DNA from: Acidobacteriota bacterium
GTDB lineage: Bacteria > Acidobacteriota > Thermoanaerobaculia > Gp7-AA8
Assembly: GCA_019244185.1 (NCBI GenBank)
Contig: JAFATB010000012.1
Location: 118,996 to 182,995, forward strand
Length of the DNA stretch: 64,000 nt
Direction: 5' to 3'
Part shown: positions 20,780 through 30,785 of the stretch, piece after piece
How the letters are laid out: the number at the start of each line of letters is the position of its first letter
Position numbering within the stretch: the stretch's first letter is position 1
Position numbers and translations under genes: made by a program
Notes under the pieces: model-generated
Told to the model about the DNA's origin: nothing
Databases searched by the model: none
The model's input: the letters and a program-made list of their open reading frames with translations, nothing else

Positions 20780-23700
20780 TGCGCAGTTGATATCCCATCG
20801 CCGTCGCGACGAAGCCTTCTTCGACGAGGAACGGCGCGAGCGGCGAGCGCGCGGCCGGCTCGTCGTTGATCTCGCCGAGGAGCAGCGCGCGGCGCGAGCC
20901 GTCGCGCACGAGCGAGGCGAGCGTCTGCGCGACCGCGCGCGCGACGTTGCCGCGCGACGGCTCGTCCTCGGGCAGGAAGAGGAAGAGCTGCTTCTCGCCG
21001 CGCGAGAGGTAGCCGGCCATCAGTCCGTTGACGAGGATGACGTGCGCGCCGACGCTGCGCGACAGCGTCCGTGCCGAAGCAACGGCGGATTCGGGCCACG
21101 GCACGATCGCGCCGTACGGATTCGCGGGATCGGTCGCGGCGAGGAACACGCGCTCGATCTCTTCCGGCTCGTCGCGCATGCCGCGCAACAGATCGATCGC
21201 GCCGCCGCTGGCGAACTGCGTCGCGCCGAGTCCGGCCACGAAGTAGCCGCGGCGAATGCGTCCCGCGTCTTCCATCGCTTTGAGGATCGGATAGACGGCC
21301 GAGAAGCCGCCGAAGATGTTCTCGAGCGCGGGCGCCTCGCGCGTGACGACGCCGTAGCGCGCCAGCAACTGGTGTGCGAGCGCGTTTGCGCGCTGCGTGT
21401 CGTTGCCGGCGGCGGACGGCACGAGCGACCAGCGTCCCTGCGTCGACGCCGGCGCGACGCGGCGCGAGCGGAACGCTCCGGCGCGCGCCGGTGCGCTGCG
21501 CGTCTTCGACGTGCGCGTGAACGCGCGCAGCGCGTGGAACGTGTCGTTCGTGACGGCGCCCTTCCAGACGAGATCCCACAGCGTGTCGATGAGCTCCGCG
21601 GGGAAGCCGCCGACTTCGGCCTGCATCTGCGCGAAGAACGACGCGCCGCGCGCGCGCAGGTAATCGACGAGCGGCGACTCGACCGGCTCGCGCGCGGGGA
21701 CGAGCAGCGGCAGATGATCGGTGAGGTAGAGCGCGATGCGGCCGTCGCGTTCGCCGAGCGGCTCGACGCCGACCCACACGATTTCGCCCGCGGCGCTGAG
21801 CGTGTCGAGATCGGACGGTTTGTAGTCGTCGACGCGCGACGCGAGGATCTCGCTCTCGAAGATCGACGCGGCCATCGGGAAGCCCTGCAGCGTTTCGACG
21901 ACTTCGAGCAGCGCGTCGAGCCCGCGGCGTTTGCGCGTCACGCCCTGCCAGTTCGTGAAGAGGCGCGCGAGCACGGACGGGTCGACCGGTTCCGCTTCCT
22001 TGCGCAACTTCGCCAGCGATCGCCGCCGGATCGTGCGCAGCACGTCGGCCTCGCACCACTCGCGCTGCGTGCCGCCGGGACGGAACTCCCCTTCGATCAG
22101 GCGTCCGCGCTCGACGAAGCGTTCGAGCGCGTGCGTGACGACGGCGATGCCGAGGGCGTAGCGCTGCGCGACGTCGTGCGGCGTGAACGGACCGTGCGTG
22201 CGCGCGTAGCGCAGCACGAGATCGCCGACCGGATCGGCGACCGGCTGCAGGTACCGCTCCGCGACGCCGTGCGGAATCGGCGTGCCGAGCGCGTCGCGAA
22301 AACGCGACGCGTCTTCGACGGCGATGATGCGCTTCGTGCGCGCGATCGTGACTTCGAGCACGCGGCGCTGCTTGAGCAGTTCGCGAATCGCGGCATCGGT
22401 CTCGATGATCGCGCGCGCCGCGAGTTCGTCGGGCGAGAGATCGCCGAGGCGCAGCAGCAGATCGTGCACGCCGTCGACGCTCTTCGCTTTGCGGTTCTCG
22501 TCGAGATGCTGCAGTTCGAGCTCCGTCTGCGCGAGCGCGTCGGGATCGAGCAGCTCGCGCAGCTCCGGCTCGCCGAGGAGCTCGCGCAGTTGCGACTGAT
22601 CGATCGCGAGCGCCTGCGCGCGGCGTTCGGCGAGCGGCGCGTCGCCGTCGTAGAGAAAATTCGCGACGTAGCGGAAGAGCACGGACGCCGCGAACGGCGA
22701 CGGCTTCTGCGTGTCGGCGGTGACGACGCGAATGGTCCGCGCACGGATGCGCCGCGTGAGCTCGACGAGCGCGGGAACGTCGAAGGCATCGCGCAGCGTC
22801 TCGCGGTACGCCTCGAGGATGATCGGGAACGAGCCGAAGCGTGACGCGACCTGCAGGAGGTCGTAGGCGCGCTTGCGCTGCTGCCAGAGCGGCGTTCGTC
22901 CCTGAATGCGCGTGCGCGGCAGGAGCAGCGCGCGCGCCGCGGCCTCGCGGAACTTCGCGGCGAACATCGAGCTCGCGCCGAGCTGGCGCAGCAGGAGCTG
23001 TTCGACCTCGTCGGGATCGGGGAGTACGAGCTCCGCGGCGGGCGGCGCGTCGGTCTCGGGGAAGCGCACGATGAAGCCGTCGTCGCTCCACATGGTCTCG
23101 ACGTCGATGGCCAGCTCGTTGCGCACTTTCGCGGTGACGGCCATCGCCCACGGCGCGTGAATCTTGCCGCCGAACGGCGAGAGCACGCAGACGCGCCAGT
23201 CGCCCAGCTCGTCGGTCACGCGCTCGATGACGATCGTGCGATCGTCGGGCACCGCGCCGGTCGCTTCCTGCTGATCGTCGAGGTACTGCAGGAAGTTCTC
23301 GGCGGCCATGCGGTCGAGATCGTGGCGCGTGACGAGACGCTCGATCGCGGCGGGCTTCTTCGTCGCGCGGATCTCGCGCACGAGGCGGCCGATCGCTTCG
23401 CCGAAAGGCACGGTGCGTTCGGCGGCATCGGCTTTCCAGAACGGCATCTTCCCCGGCTCGCCGGGCGCGGGCGTGACGACGACGCGATCGTGCGTGATCT
23501 CCTCGATGCGCCACGTCGACGCGCCGAGCATGAACGTGTCGCCCGGCGACGACTCGAAGACCATCTCTTCATCGAGCTCGCCGACGCGCGCGGATTGGTT
23601 CTTCTCCGCGCCGGCGAGGAAGACGCCGTACAAACCGCGATCGGGAATCGTGCCGCCGCTCGTGATGGCGACGCGCTTCGCGCCTTCGCGCGCGGTGATC

Positions 23701-25271
23701 GTGTTCGTGACGCGATCCCACGTCACGCGCGGGCGCAGCTCCGCGAATTCGTCGGACGGATAGAGGCCGGAGAGCATGTCCAGCACGCCGTCGAACGCGG
23801 TGCGCGACAGCTCCGCGTACGGCGCGCACGAGCGGATGGTGCGATAGAGATCGTCGACGTTCCAGGCGTCGACGGCGATCATGGCCACAAGCTGCTGCGC
23901 GAGGACGTCGAGCGGGTTGCGCGGATAGCGCGTCGGTTCGATCGCCCCCTCGTGCATCGCCTCGGCGACCGCCGCGCAGGCGATGAGATCGCCGCGGAAC
24001 TTCGGGAAGATGATGCCGCTCGACTCCGCGCCGACCTGATGGCTCGCGCGTCCGATGCGCTGCATGCCCGACGCGATCGATGGCGGCGCTTCGATCTGAA
24101 TCACGAGATCGATCGAGCCCATGTCGATCCCGAGCTCCAGAGAGGACGTGGCGACGAGCGCGGGCAGCCGTCCCGACTTCAGGTTGTCTTCGATCTCGGT
24201 GCGTTGCGCGCGCGCGATCGAGCCGTGGTGCGCCTGCACGAGCGTTTCGCCGGCGAGCTCGTTGAGCGCCGTGGCCAGACGTTCGGCGAGCCGCCGCGAG
24301 TTGACGAAGATCAGCGTCGAGGTGTGCGCGCGAATGAGCTCGAGGAGGCGCGGATGCATGGCCGGCCAGATCGACGGCGAGCGCGGTCCGAGCGACGCGG
24401 GGCCGCTCGCGATCTCCTGCGTGGCGGCGAGCTTGGCCATGTCTTCGACCGGCACTTCGACGCGCAGCGTGAGCTTCTTCTTCTCACCGGTGTCGACGAT
24501 CGTGACGGGACGGAACGTCGCGTGCGTGCGGTCGGCGAATTCGTCGTGGAGTTGTTCGCTCGCGTTCTCTTCCGCGCGCGGCGTCTGCGCTTCGGGCGTG
24601 GCGCCGCCGAGAAAGCGGGCCACTTCGTCGAGCGGCCGTTGCGTCGCGGAGAGGCCGATGCGTTGCGGCGGATGCAGCGTGCGCAGCGCGAGGCGTTCGA
24701 GCGAGAGAGCCATGTGCGCGCCGCGCTTGGTCGGCACGAGCGCGTGGATTTCGTCGATGATGATCGTCTCGACGCCGCGCAGTTGTTCGCGCGCGTTCGA
24801 CGTCAGCATGAGATACAGCGACTCCGGCGTGGTGATGAGGATGTCGGCCGGATCGCGCGCGAAGCGTGCGCGCTCGGACTGCGGCGTGTCGCCGGTGCGG
24901 ATGGCGATCTCCGGAACCAGGTAATCGTCGCCTCGCGCCTGCGCGACGTTCGCGATGCCGGCCAATGGCGCGCGCAGGTTCCGCTCGACGTCGACGGCGA
25001 GCGCCTTGAGCGGCGAAACGTACAGAACGCGGCAGCGCTGTTCCTTCGGCGGACGCGGCGCGAACATGAGGCGGTCGAGCGCCCAGAGGAACGCCGTCAG
25101 CGTTTTCCCGCTGCCGGTCGGCGCGAAGATGAGCGTCCAGTCGCCGCGCGCGATGGCGGGCCATCCGAGCTGCTGCGCGCGCGTCGGTGCGGCGAACGAC
25201 GACGCGAACCATTCACGCACGGCGGCGTGAAATGGCGCGAGCGTGGCATCAACCTTCAATGGGCGAGGCAT
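20766..25271 (-). CDS. lhr: Large ATP-dependent helicase Lhr
   Basis: 1501 residues, close to Escherichia coli Lhr in length. The first 900 residues are the helicase core: Walker A APTGSGKT (50-57), SPLKAL (motif Ia), DEIH box at 173-176, GLSAT (motif III) and the winged-helix/Lhr core with IGRASHQVG as motif VI. The 600-residue C-terminal part is the Lhr-CTD found only in long Lhr proteins. It translocates 3' to 5' on single-stranded DNA and unwinds RNA:DNA hybrids. Coupling to nei fits a base-repair context, as Lhr is often next to glycosylases or nucleases. Confidence 0.95.
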   Translation of the reverse strand: MPRPLKVDATLAPFHAAVREWFASSFAAPTRAQQLGWPAIARGDWTLIFAPTGSGKTLTAFLWALDRLMFAPRPPKEQRCRVLYVSPLKALAVDVERNLRAPLAGIANVAQARGDDYLVPEIAIRTGDTPQSERARFARDPADILITTPESLYLMLTSNAREQLRGVETIIIDEIHALVPTKRGAHMALSLERLALRTLHPPQRIGLSATQRPLDEVARFLGGATPEAQTPRAEENASEQLHDEFADRTHATFRPVTIVDTGEKKKLTLRVEVPVEDMAKLAATQEIASGPASLGPRSPSIWPAMHPRLLELIRAHTSTLIFVNSRRLAERLATALNELAGETLVQAHHGSIARAQRTEIEDNLKSGRLPALVATSSLELGIDMGSIDLVIQIEAPPSIASGMQRIGRASHQVGAESSGIIFPKFRGDLIACAAVAEAMHEGAIEPTRYPRNPLDVLAQQLVAMIAVDAWNVDDLYRTIRSCAPYAELSRTAFDGVLDMLSGLYPSDEFAELRPRVTWDRVTNTITAREGAKRVAITSGGTIPDRGLYGVFLAGAEKNQSARVGELDEEMVFESSPGDTFMLGASTWRIEEITHDRVVVTPAPGEPGKMPFWKADAAERTVPFGEAIGRLVREIRATKKPAAIERLVTRHDLDRMAAENFLQYLDDQQEATGAVPDDRTIVIERVTDELGDWRVCVLSPFGGKIHAPWAMAVTAKVRNELAIDVETMWSDDGFIVRFPETDAPPAAELVLPDPDEVEQLLLRQLGASSMFAAKFREAAARALLLPRTRIQGRTPLWQQRKRAYDLLQVASRFGSFPIILEAYRETLRDAFDVPALVELTRRIRARTIRVVTADTQKPSPFAASVLFRYVANFLYDGDAPLAERRAQALAIDQSQLRELLGEPELRELLDPDALAQTELELQHLDENRKAKSVDGVHDLLLRLGDLSPDELAARAIIETDAAIRELLKQRRVLEVTIARTKRIIAVEDASRFRDALGTPIPHGVAERYLQPVADPVGDLVLRYARTHGPFTPHDVAQRYALGIAVVTHALERFVERGRLIEGEFRPGGTQREWCEADVLRTIRRRSLAKLRKEAEPVDPSVLARLFTNWQGVTRKRRGLDALLEVVETLQGFPMAASIFESEILASRVDDYKPSDLDTLSAAGEIVWVGVEPLGERDGRIALYLTDHLPLLVPAREPVESPLVDYLRARGASFFAQMQAEVGGFPAELIDTLWDLVWKGAVTNDTFHALRAFTRTSKTRSAPARAGAFRSRRVAPASTQGRWSLVPSAAGNDTQRANALAHQLLARYGVVTREAPALENIFGGFSAVYPILKAMEDAGRIRRGYFVAGLGATQFASGGAIDLLRGMRDEPEEIERVFLAATDPANPYGAIVPWPESAVASARTLSRSVGAHVILVNGLMAGYLSRGEKQLFLFLPEDEPSRGNVARAVAQTLASLVRDGSRRALLLGEINDEPAARSPLAPFLVEEGFVATAMGYQLRNAGR

Positions 25272-25366
25272 CTGTGAGCGGCGTCACTCCGCTGGACTTC
25301 CCGGGAGCGCGCTGCAAGAATAGTGGCCAGTCCCCTCGCGCGAAAGCTGACTGTGAAGGATGGGAG

Positions 25367-26131
25367 ATGCGGCTGAAGGTGCTCGGCGCGTATGGAGCGT
25401 CGGATGCAGAACATAACCTGACCGGGTACCTGATCGACGACTGGTTCGCGGTGGATGCCGGCACTCTCACCTCGAAGCTCTCGTTCGCGCAGCAGGGCCG
25501 CATTCAGGGCGTGTTCATCACGCATCCGCACGCCGATCACATCCGCGACCTCCCCCATCTGATCCACAATCGGTTCAGCCAGAACGTTGGCTCGCTGACG
25601 ATCTTCGCCGCGCGCGACGTGCTCGACCTCCTCGTGCGCGACGTCTTCAACGGCATCGTCTGGCCCGACTTCTCGGAGATCGTCTCGCCGCTCAGCGGCA
25701 AGCCGGCCGTGCATTACCGCGCGCTGACGCCGGGTAAGCGCATCACCTTCAACGACGTCGCGCTGACCGCCGTGCCGGTCGATCATCAGATCCCGGCGTC
25801 GGGCGTCATCCTCGAGCTGAACGGCCAGTCGATCGTCTTCACCGGCGACACGGGGCCGACGCAGGAGATCTGGAAGCGGACGAACAAGACGCCGAACGTC
25901 GTCGCCGTCGTGACCGAGGCGTCGTTCCCGAACGATCAGCAGGCGCTCGCCGACGAGACCGCGCATCTCTCGCCGCAGACGTTCGGCGAGGAGCTGAAGA
26001 AGATCACCGTCGACGCGCCGGTGTACGCGAGCCATCGCAAGATTCCGTACGAGCGCGACATCGAGTCGCAGATCCGGAACCTGCGCGACCGCCGCGCGCG
26101 CGTGCTGCTCGAGAAGAATTACACGCTGTAG
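25367..26131 (+). CDS. Metallo-beta-lactamase-fold hydrolase, cyclic-nucleotide phosphodiesterase-like
   Basis: 254 residues. The metal motif is THPHADHIRDLPHL, with TGDTGPT and ASHRKIPYERD providing further ligands. The arrangement (long first strand pair, a domain with SLTIFAARDVLDLL, and VDHQIPASGVILEL) is like class II 3',5'-cAMP phosphodiesterases and related MBL proteins. The start is ATG at 25367, preceded by GAAGGA. It diverges from lhr. The substrate cannot be fixed from sequence. Confidence 0.82.
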   Translation: MRLKVLGAYGASDAEHNLTGYLIDDWFAVDAGTLTSKLSFAQQGRIQGVFITHPHADHIRDLPHLIHNRFSQNVGSLTIFAARDVLDLLVRDVFNGIVWPDFSEIVSPLSGKPAVHYRALTPGKRITFNDVALTAVPVDHQIPASGVILELNGQSIVFTGDTGPTQEIWKRTNKTPNVVAVVTEASFPNDQQALADETAHLSPQTFGEELKKITVDAPVYASHRKIPYERDIESQIRNLRDRRARVLLEKNYTL

Positions 26132-26145
26132 GCGTGCCGAAGCGC

Positions 26146-28236
26146 CTACTCCGGCGCGATCCCCAACTCCGTCCACAGTTCTTTCGGATTGAAGATCTTT
26201 CCGTCCTTCACCACCGTCGCCACGTGTCGGATGTCGCTGATGTTCTGCGTCGGATCGCCGTTGACGATGATGAAGTCGGCGAGCTTGCCGGCTTCGATCG
26301 TGCCGAGGTTCTGCTCGCGCTTCAGAATCTGCGCGGGGCGCAGCGTGGCGATGCTGAGCACTTCCGGCGCGGGGATGCCGGCCTTCACGTAGAGCTCGAG
26401 CTCGCGGTCGAGCGCGAAGCCGGCGAAGTCGTCGGTGCCGGCCACGATGCGGATGCCGTGGTCGCGCAGCGCCTTCACCATGTCGAGCATCTTCTGGAAC
26501 GACGCGCGATAGCGCTCGTCCATGCCGTCGGGCACGGGTAGTCCGCCGGTGAGGAGGCCGCGGCGCAGCTGCGCGGGGAAGCGGTCCGCGACCATGGCGT
26601 AGCTCGGCGAGACGCTGCCGTTGCGCGCGGTGAACATGCCTTCGAAGGCGACGAGCGTCGGATCGCTGACGGTGTTGTGCGCCTTGAGCTTCGCGAAGAA
26701 CGCCTGGACTTCCGGCGAGTTCAGATCGAGATCGGCCGCGCGTTTCGCGACTTCGGTGAAGCGCGCCGGCGTACGCGTGTCCTTCACGTCCGGCATGAAG
26801 TTCAGCAGCAGCATGTTGACGTGCTGGATCTCGTCGTAGCCGGCGTCGACGGCCTGCGACGCGGTCATGAACGCGGGGATGTGACCGCTGACGCGCATGC
26901 CTTTCGAGTGCGCGTACTTCGCCATGAACGGCACGAGCTCGGGCTTGATGGAGCTGTAGATCTTCAGCCCCTCGTAGTGGCGGCCGGCGAAGAAGTCGAT
27001 CGCTTTCTTCGCTTCCTCTTCGTTGTCGGCGAGGATGTTCGTCGGTCCCTTGTACGGTCCGCGGCCGTCGACCAGTCCGGCGAGCGAGATGCGCGGTCCG
27101 ATCGCGGCGCCGCTCTCGAACTTCTGCTTCAGATCCATGACGGTGTCGCTGTCGTTGCCGAGGTCGCGCGCGGAGGTGACGCCGGACGCGATGTCGAGCA
27201 GGCCGTCGATCTCGCTGAAGTGCTGGTGCATGTCCCAGAGGCCGGGCAGCACAACTTTGCCCTGTGCGTCGATGAGCTCCGCGGCGTTGCGCTCGGTCGG
27301 CGTGCCGACGGACGCGATGCGGTTGCCTTCGACGACGATCGTCGTCGGCTCCGAGAGCTTCATCGTGCGCGGGTCGAAGATGCGCGCGTTGGTGACGACG
27401 ATGCGGTTGCCGGCCGGCGTGTGCGTGTACTTTTTCGCGAGCTCCGCGGTGCGCGCGTGGCCGCGCGCCTCCTCCTGCTCGATGAGCTGCTTCGCGTCGG
27501 CCTCGAAGCCTTCGCGGATGGTCGACGACCACGCGGAGACGCTGGCGAAGAAGTTCTGGTGGTCGTCGAGCCAGATCTCGAACGGCTGCAGCCCGAGGCC
27601 GCTCAGTTCGTACGCGGTGACGTGCGTGCCGTGCAGATCCGCCTCGCCGGTTTTCCGGATGGCCACCGTTCCGCTGGGAAGGACAGGCAGCGATCCGCCC
27701 GCCGCCAACAGCGCCTTCGCCAGCACGCCCACTTCCTCAGGTGGTCCGTACATGGTCGGGTAATACGCGCCGGCGTTGCCGTGCCCCGACTCCGAGGTGT
27801 TCTTCCACGACGCGACGCCGTTCGTCGTGTCGAAGTGTTCCTCGATCGGCTGCTTGAGATAGTCGTTGCCGGTGATCTCGACCGACTCCGGGACGCCGCG
27901 CGCGTCGAGGTGCATGACGGTGTGCGTCTTCGGTCCGCGCCCGCGGTCGTTGAACTCGTAGTCGACCGTGAGCTCGTTGCCGTTGCGATGCACGACCTGC
28001 GAGCCGGCGGTGTTCGACGCCATGAGCACGGTCGAGCGCGTGACGCTCTCCGGCGCCGCGCTCATCGCCTGCGACGACGACGAAGGCGAGGCCGGCGGCG
28101 GCGTGGTCGCCGCGGGCGCGCTCCCGGTCGTCGCCAGCACCGGCGGCGCGGGCGTCTCCGGCGTCGTGGTCGGCATCGTGGTGTGGGCGCATGCGGCGGC
28201 GAGCAACGCGAGAACGGCGAGCGTTTTGTGGTGCAT
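26146..28236 (-). CDS. Amidohydrolase lipoprotein
   Basis: 696 residues. A signal peptide ends in a lipobox (LLAAAC), so the protein is lipid-anchored outside the cytoplasm. A Thr/Pro/Ala/Ser-rich linker of about 50 residues and a beta-rich domain of about 200 residues precede a catalytic amidohydrolase domain: GLWDMHQHF gives the HxH metal pair, with VSGHIPA and AGTDDF supplying later ligands. Such enzymes include imidazolonepropionase- and prolidase-like hydrolases; the substrate is unknown. The ATG at 28236 is chosen over one three codons upstream because the latter lies inside the probable -10. Confidence 0.87.
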   Translation of the reverse strand: MHHKTLAVLALLAAACAHTTMPTTTPETPAPPVLATTGSAPAATTPPPASPSSSSQAMSAAPESVTRSTVLMASNTAGSQVVHRNGNELTVDYEFNDRGRGPKTHTVMHLDARGVPESVEITGNDYLKQPIEEHFDTTNGVASWKNTSESGHGNAGAYYPTMYGPPEEVGVLAKALLAAGGSLPVLPSGTVAIRKTGEADLHGTHVTAYELSGLGLQPFEIWLDDHQNFFASVSAWSSTIREGFEADAKQLIEQEEARGHARTAELAKKYTHTPAGNRIVVTNARIFDPRTMKLSEPTTIVVEGNRIASVGTPTERNAAELIDAQGKVVLPGLWDMHQHFSEIDGLLDIASGVTSARDLGNDSDTVMDLKQKFESGAAIGPRISLAGLVDGRGPYKGPTNILADNEEEAKKAIDFFAGRHYEGLKIYSSIKPELVPFMAKYAHSKGMRVSGHIPAFMTASQAVDAGYDEIQHVNMLLLNFMPDVKDTRTPARFTEVAKRAADLDLNSPEVQAFFAKLKAHNTVSDPTLVAFEGMFTARNGSVSPSYAMVADRFPAQLRRGLLTGGLPVPDGMDERYRASFQKMLDMVKALRDHGIRIVAGTDDFAGFALDRELELYVKAGIPAPEVLSIATLRPAQILKREQNLGTIEAGKLADFIIVNGDPTQNISDIRHVATVVKDGKIFNPKELWTELGIAPE

Positions 28237-28243
28237 GGTGCGC

Positions 28244-28253
28244 ATTCTAGAAT
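28244..28253. promoter_or_regulatory. Palindromic divergent -10 (ATTCTAGAAT)
   Basis: The 10-bp palindrome gives TAGAAT on both strands. On the minus strand it ends 7 bases before the amidohydrolase ATG (leaderless); on the plus strand it ends 11 bases before the glycosyltransferase ATG. Confidence 0.55.
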
Positions 28254-28264
28254 GCGCGCGGCCT

Positions 28265-29104
28265 ATGGCGCGCCCTTCCGTCACGGTTCTCATTCACACC
28301 CTCAATGAAATCGAGAACATCGAGGAGTGCCTCCGCTCGGTCGAATGGGCCGACGAGATCTACCTCCTCGACTCGTTTTCCAACGACGGCACGATCGAGC
28401 TGGTCCGCGAACGTTTCCCCCGCGTCCGCATCGAACAGCGCGAATACCTCGGCGCGGCCTCGCAGAAGAACTACGCCATCGACCGCGCCGCGAACGACTG
28501 GATCTTCGTCATCGACGCCGACGAGCGCGTGACGCCGCCGCTGCGCGACGAGCTCCTGCGCACGCTCGAAGGTCCGCTCGACGTGTGGGCCTACTCCGTC
28601 GGCCGCCGCAACTTCATGCTCGGGAAGGAAGTGAAATACAGCGGCCTGCAGCGCGACCGCGTGACGCGCCTCTTTCACCGCGGCCACGCGCGCTATCCGA
28701 ACAAGCGCGTCCACGCGGACCTCCTCGTCGACGGCGCGACGGTCGACCTGCGCGCGAAGATGCTGCACTTCTACATCCGCTCGTTCGATCACATGATCGC
28801 GAAGATGACGCGCTACGCGAACTGGGGCGCCGCGCAGATGTTCATCGACGGCAAAACCACCGGCGTGTGGGGCATCTTCAGCCACGCCTTCGCGAAGTTC
28901 GTGCGCGACTACGTCTTCAACCTCGGCTTTCTCGACGGCGCGCGCGGCCTGATCTCCGTCGGCATGCACGTCTATTACACGTTCTGGAAGTACGCGAAGC
29001 TCTGGGAGTTCCAGCAGCTCAAGCGCCTCGGCAAGCCCGTTCCGCTCCCCGCGCTCGACGAGGGCGAAGGGCGGTGGGAACTGCCGTGGGTCAAGAACAG
29101 CTAA
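28265..29104 (+). CDS. Family 2 glycosyltransferase (WaaE/KdtX-like)
   Basis: 279 residues, cytoplasmic face of the membrane. The GT-A fold is shown by VTVLIHTLNEIENIEECL at the N-terminus, LLDSFSNDGT and the nucleotide-sugar DxD-type motif DADER (84-88). The later block RLFHRGHARYPNKRVHADL is typical of the lipopolysaccharide core glucosyltransferases of the WaaE/KdtX group. It probably adds a hexose to a surface lipid or glycan. It overlaps the convergent nfeD gene by 4 bp. Confidence 0.88.
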   Translation: MARPSVTVLIHTLNEIENIEECLRSVEWADEIYLLDSFSNDGTIELVRERFPRVRIEQREYLGAASQKNYAIDRAANDWIFVIDADERVTPPLRDELLRTLEGPLDVWAYSVGRRNFMLGKEVKYSGLQRDRVTRLFHRGHARYPNKRVHADLLVDGATVDLRAKMLHFYIRSFDHMIAKMTRYANWGAAQMFIDGKTTGVWGIFSHAFAKFVRDYVFNLGFLDGARGLISVGMHVYYTFWKYAKLWEFQQLKRLGKPVPLPALDEGEGRWELPWVKNS

Positions 29105-30366
29105 TCCGCTGCTTCGACGACGACGCGCAATCCTTCGACACGCCGCACGCGCACCCGTGAGCCTTCCTCGATCGGCGATTGCGCGGCCTGCGCGTTCCAG
29201 AGCGAGCCGTGCACGAAGACCTTGCCGTCGGCATTGACGTGCGTGCGCGCGATGCCGATCTCGCCGACCATGGCCTCGCTTCCCGTCGCGACGCGGTTCT
29301 TCCGCGCGCGCACGACGAGCGTCATGAGGAACACCGCGATCGCGCCGATGGGGATGCTCACCGCGAGCGCCGTGACGAGGCGCACGCGCAGCTCGGGGAT
29401 CGGTCCGTCGACGAGCGTGATGGCGCCGAAGATCATGCAGATCACGCCGCCGATGCCGAGGACGCCGTGCGAGGTGTACCTCGCCTCGAGCGCGAAGAGG
29501 ACGAACGCGGCGCCGATCAGCGCGACGGACGCGAAGCGCGTCGGCAGCAGATTCAGCGCGAAGATCGCGAGCAGGATCGCGATGAGACCGACGACGCCCG
29601 GCAGCACCGCGCCGGGATGGTTGAACTCCGCGATCAGCGCGAGCGCGCCGAGCGCGAAGAGCAGGAACGCGACGTTCGGATCCATGATCCACGCGAGGAG
29701 GCGTTGCTTGAGCGTCATCTCGAACGGCGTCACCGGTTGTCCGGCGACGCGCAGGATCGTGGTCGTGCCGTTGAAGCGCTTGATCGTGCGGCCGTCGGCC
29801 CAGCGCAACAGCGAAGGGACGTCGGGCGCGATGACGTCGATGACGTGCTGCGTCAGCGCTTCCTGTTCCGTGAACGACTTCGCCTCGCGCACGGCCGCTT
29901 CGGCCGCGGCGACGTTGCGTCCGCGCCGCTGCGCGATGCTGCGGATGAAGGCCGCCGCGTCGCTCTGCAGCTTCATCTTCATCACGTCATCGAGCTTCTC
30001 GCCCATCAGCACGGGATGCGCGGCGCCCGTGTTCGTGCCGGGCGCCATCGCCGCGATGTCGGCCGCTTCGAGCACGAAGAAGCCGGCCGACGCCGCGCGC
30101 GAGCCGGCCGGGCCGACCCACACGAGCACCGGTACGGGCGACTTGAGGATGTTCTCGACGATCTTGCGCATCGACGACTCGAGTCCGCCCGGCGTGCGCA
30201 ATTCGAGCACGACCGCGGACGACTTTTGCGCCACCGCGCGATCGAGCGCCCGCGCGATGAACTCGTCCGTCACCGGATGAATCGCGTCGTCGACGACCAC
30301 GTGCACGACGTCGGCGTGCGCGAGGTTCGCGACGAGGAGCAGCACGAGCGCGGCGATCGTCTTCAT
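29101..30366 (-). CDS. NfeD-type membrane serine protease (ClpP-class, long form)
   Basis: 421 residues. A signal sequence is followed by a ClpP-like protease domain (RTPGGLESSM; the serine in SRAASAGFFV; APGTNTGAAHPV), four membrane helices (about 230-330) and a C-terminal OB-fold soluble domain (VGEIGIARTHVN...VHGSLWNA). Long NfeD proteins cleave membrane partners such as stomatin. No stomatin/SPFH gene is next to it. The start is MKT at 30366: the AGG of an earlier in-frame ATG codon pair serves as its Shine-Dalgarno (GAGG, 9 bases upstream). Confidence 0.9.
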   Translation of the reverse strand: MKTIAALVLLLVANLAHADVVHVVVDDAIHPVTDEFIARALDRAVAQKSSAVVLELRTPGGLESSMRKIVENILKSPVPVLVWVGPAGSRAASAGFFVLEAADIAAMAPGTNTGAAHPVLMGEKLDDVMKMKLQSDAAAFIRSIAQRRGRNVAAAEAAVREAKSFTEQEALTQHVIDVIAPDVPSLLRWADGRTIKRFNGTTTILRVAGQPVTPFEMTLKQRLLAWIMDPNVAFLLFALGALALIAEFNHPGAVLPGVVGLIAILLAIFALNLLPTRFASVALIGAAFVLFALEARYTSHGVLGIGGVICMIFGAITLVDGPIPELRVRLVTALAVSIPIGAIAVFLMTLVVRARKNRVATGSEAMVGEIGIARTHVNADGKVFVHGSLWNAQAAQSPIEEGSRVRVRRVEGLRVVVEAAD

Positions 30367-30785
30367 GAATGAATTCCTCATCGGAACGAAACGCAGCGGC
30401 TTTTACGCGCGATTCCGTTCGCCACTACCGGGCGCGCGACCGGGTCGCTCGCGCGGAGGAACCGAGCGGTCGTCGGTCGATCGGTCTTGCGACGACCGCT
30501 CGCCGATTCCGTCGCAACACCCTTCGGAACACGCATCGCGCCGTAGACAACCTGTCGGACGTTCGTGCCGCTTTGAAGATGGCGTTTTTCAGCGGAAGGG
30601 CTGCTTCGTCGACATTCTGTACGCCGTGGAGTCGTGCGTCGTCTGTCAAGAATCGAATTGCACTCAACAAGAAGTTCGCTTGGCTGGCTCGCATGTACGC
30701 CTCACAGGTTTTGAGCAGCTTACTCGCCGGATTTTCACAGTGGATTTGGACGAGCGAACGCCGGAGGTGAATATCCACATGGATC
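30367..30785. other. Non-coding interval between dnaB and nfeD
   Basis: 419 bases with no convincing gene; open frames crossing it have mixed codon endings unlike the neighbours. It is less GC-rich toward dnaB. It holds a perfect 12-bp inverted repeat (30464-30501) and a DnaA-box-like nonamer ATATCCACA (30771-30779). Confidence 0.6.
30464..30501. repeat. Perfect 12-bp inverted repeat
   Basis: GAGCGGTCGTCG (30464-30475) and CGACGACCGCTC (30490-30501) with a 14-base spacer, about 100 bases upstream of nfeD. It could form an mRNA hairpin in the nfeD leader or be an operator. Confidence 0.55.
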
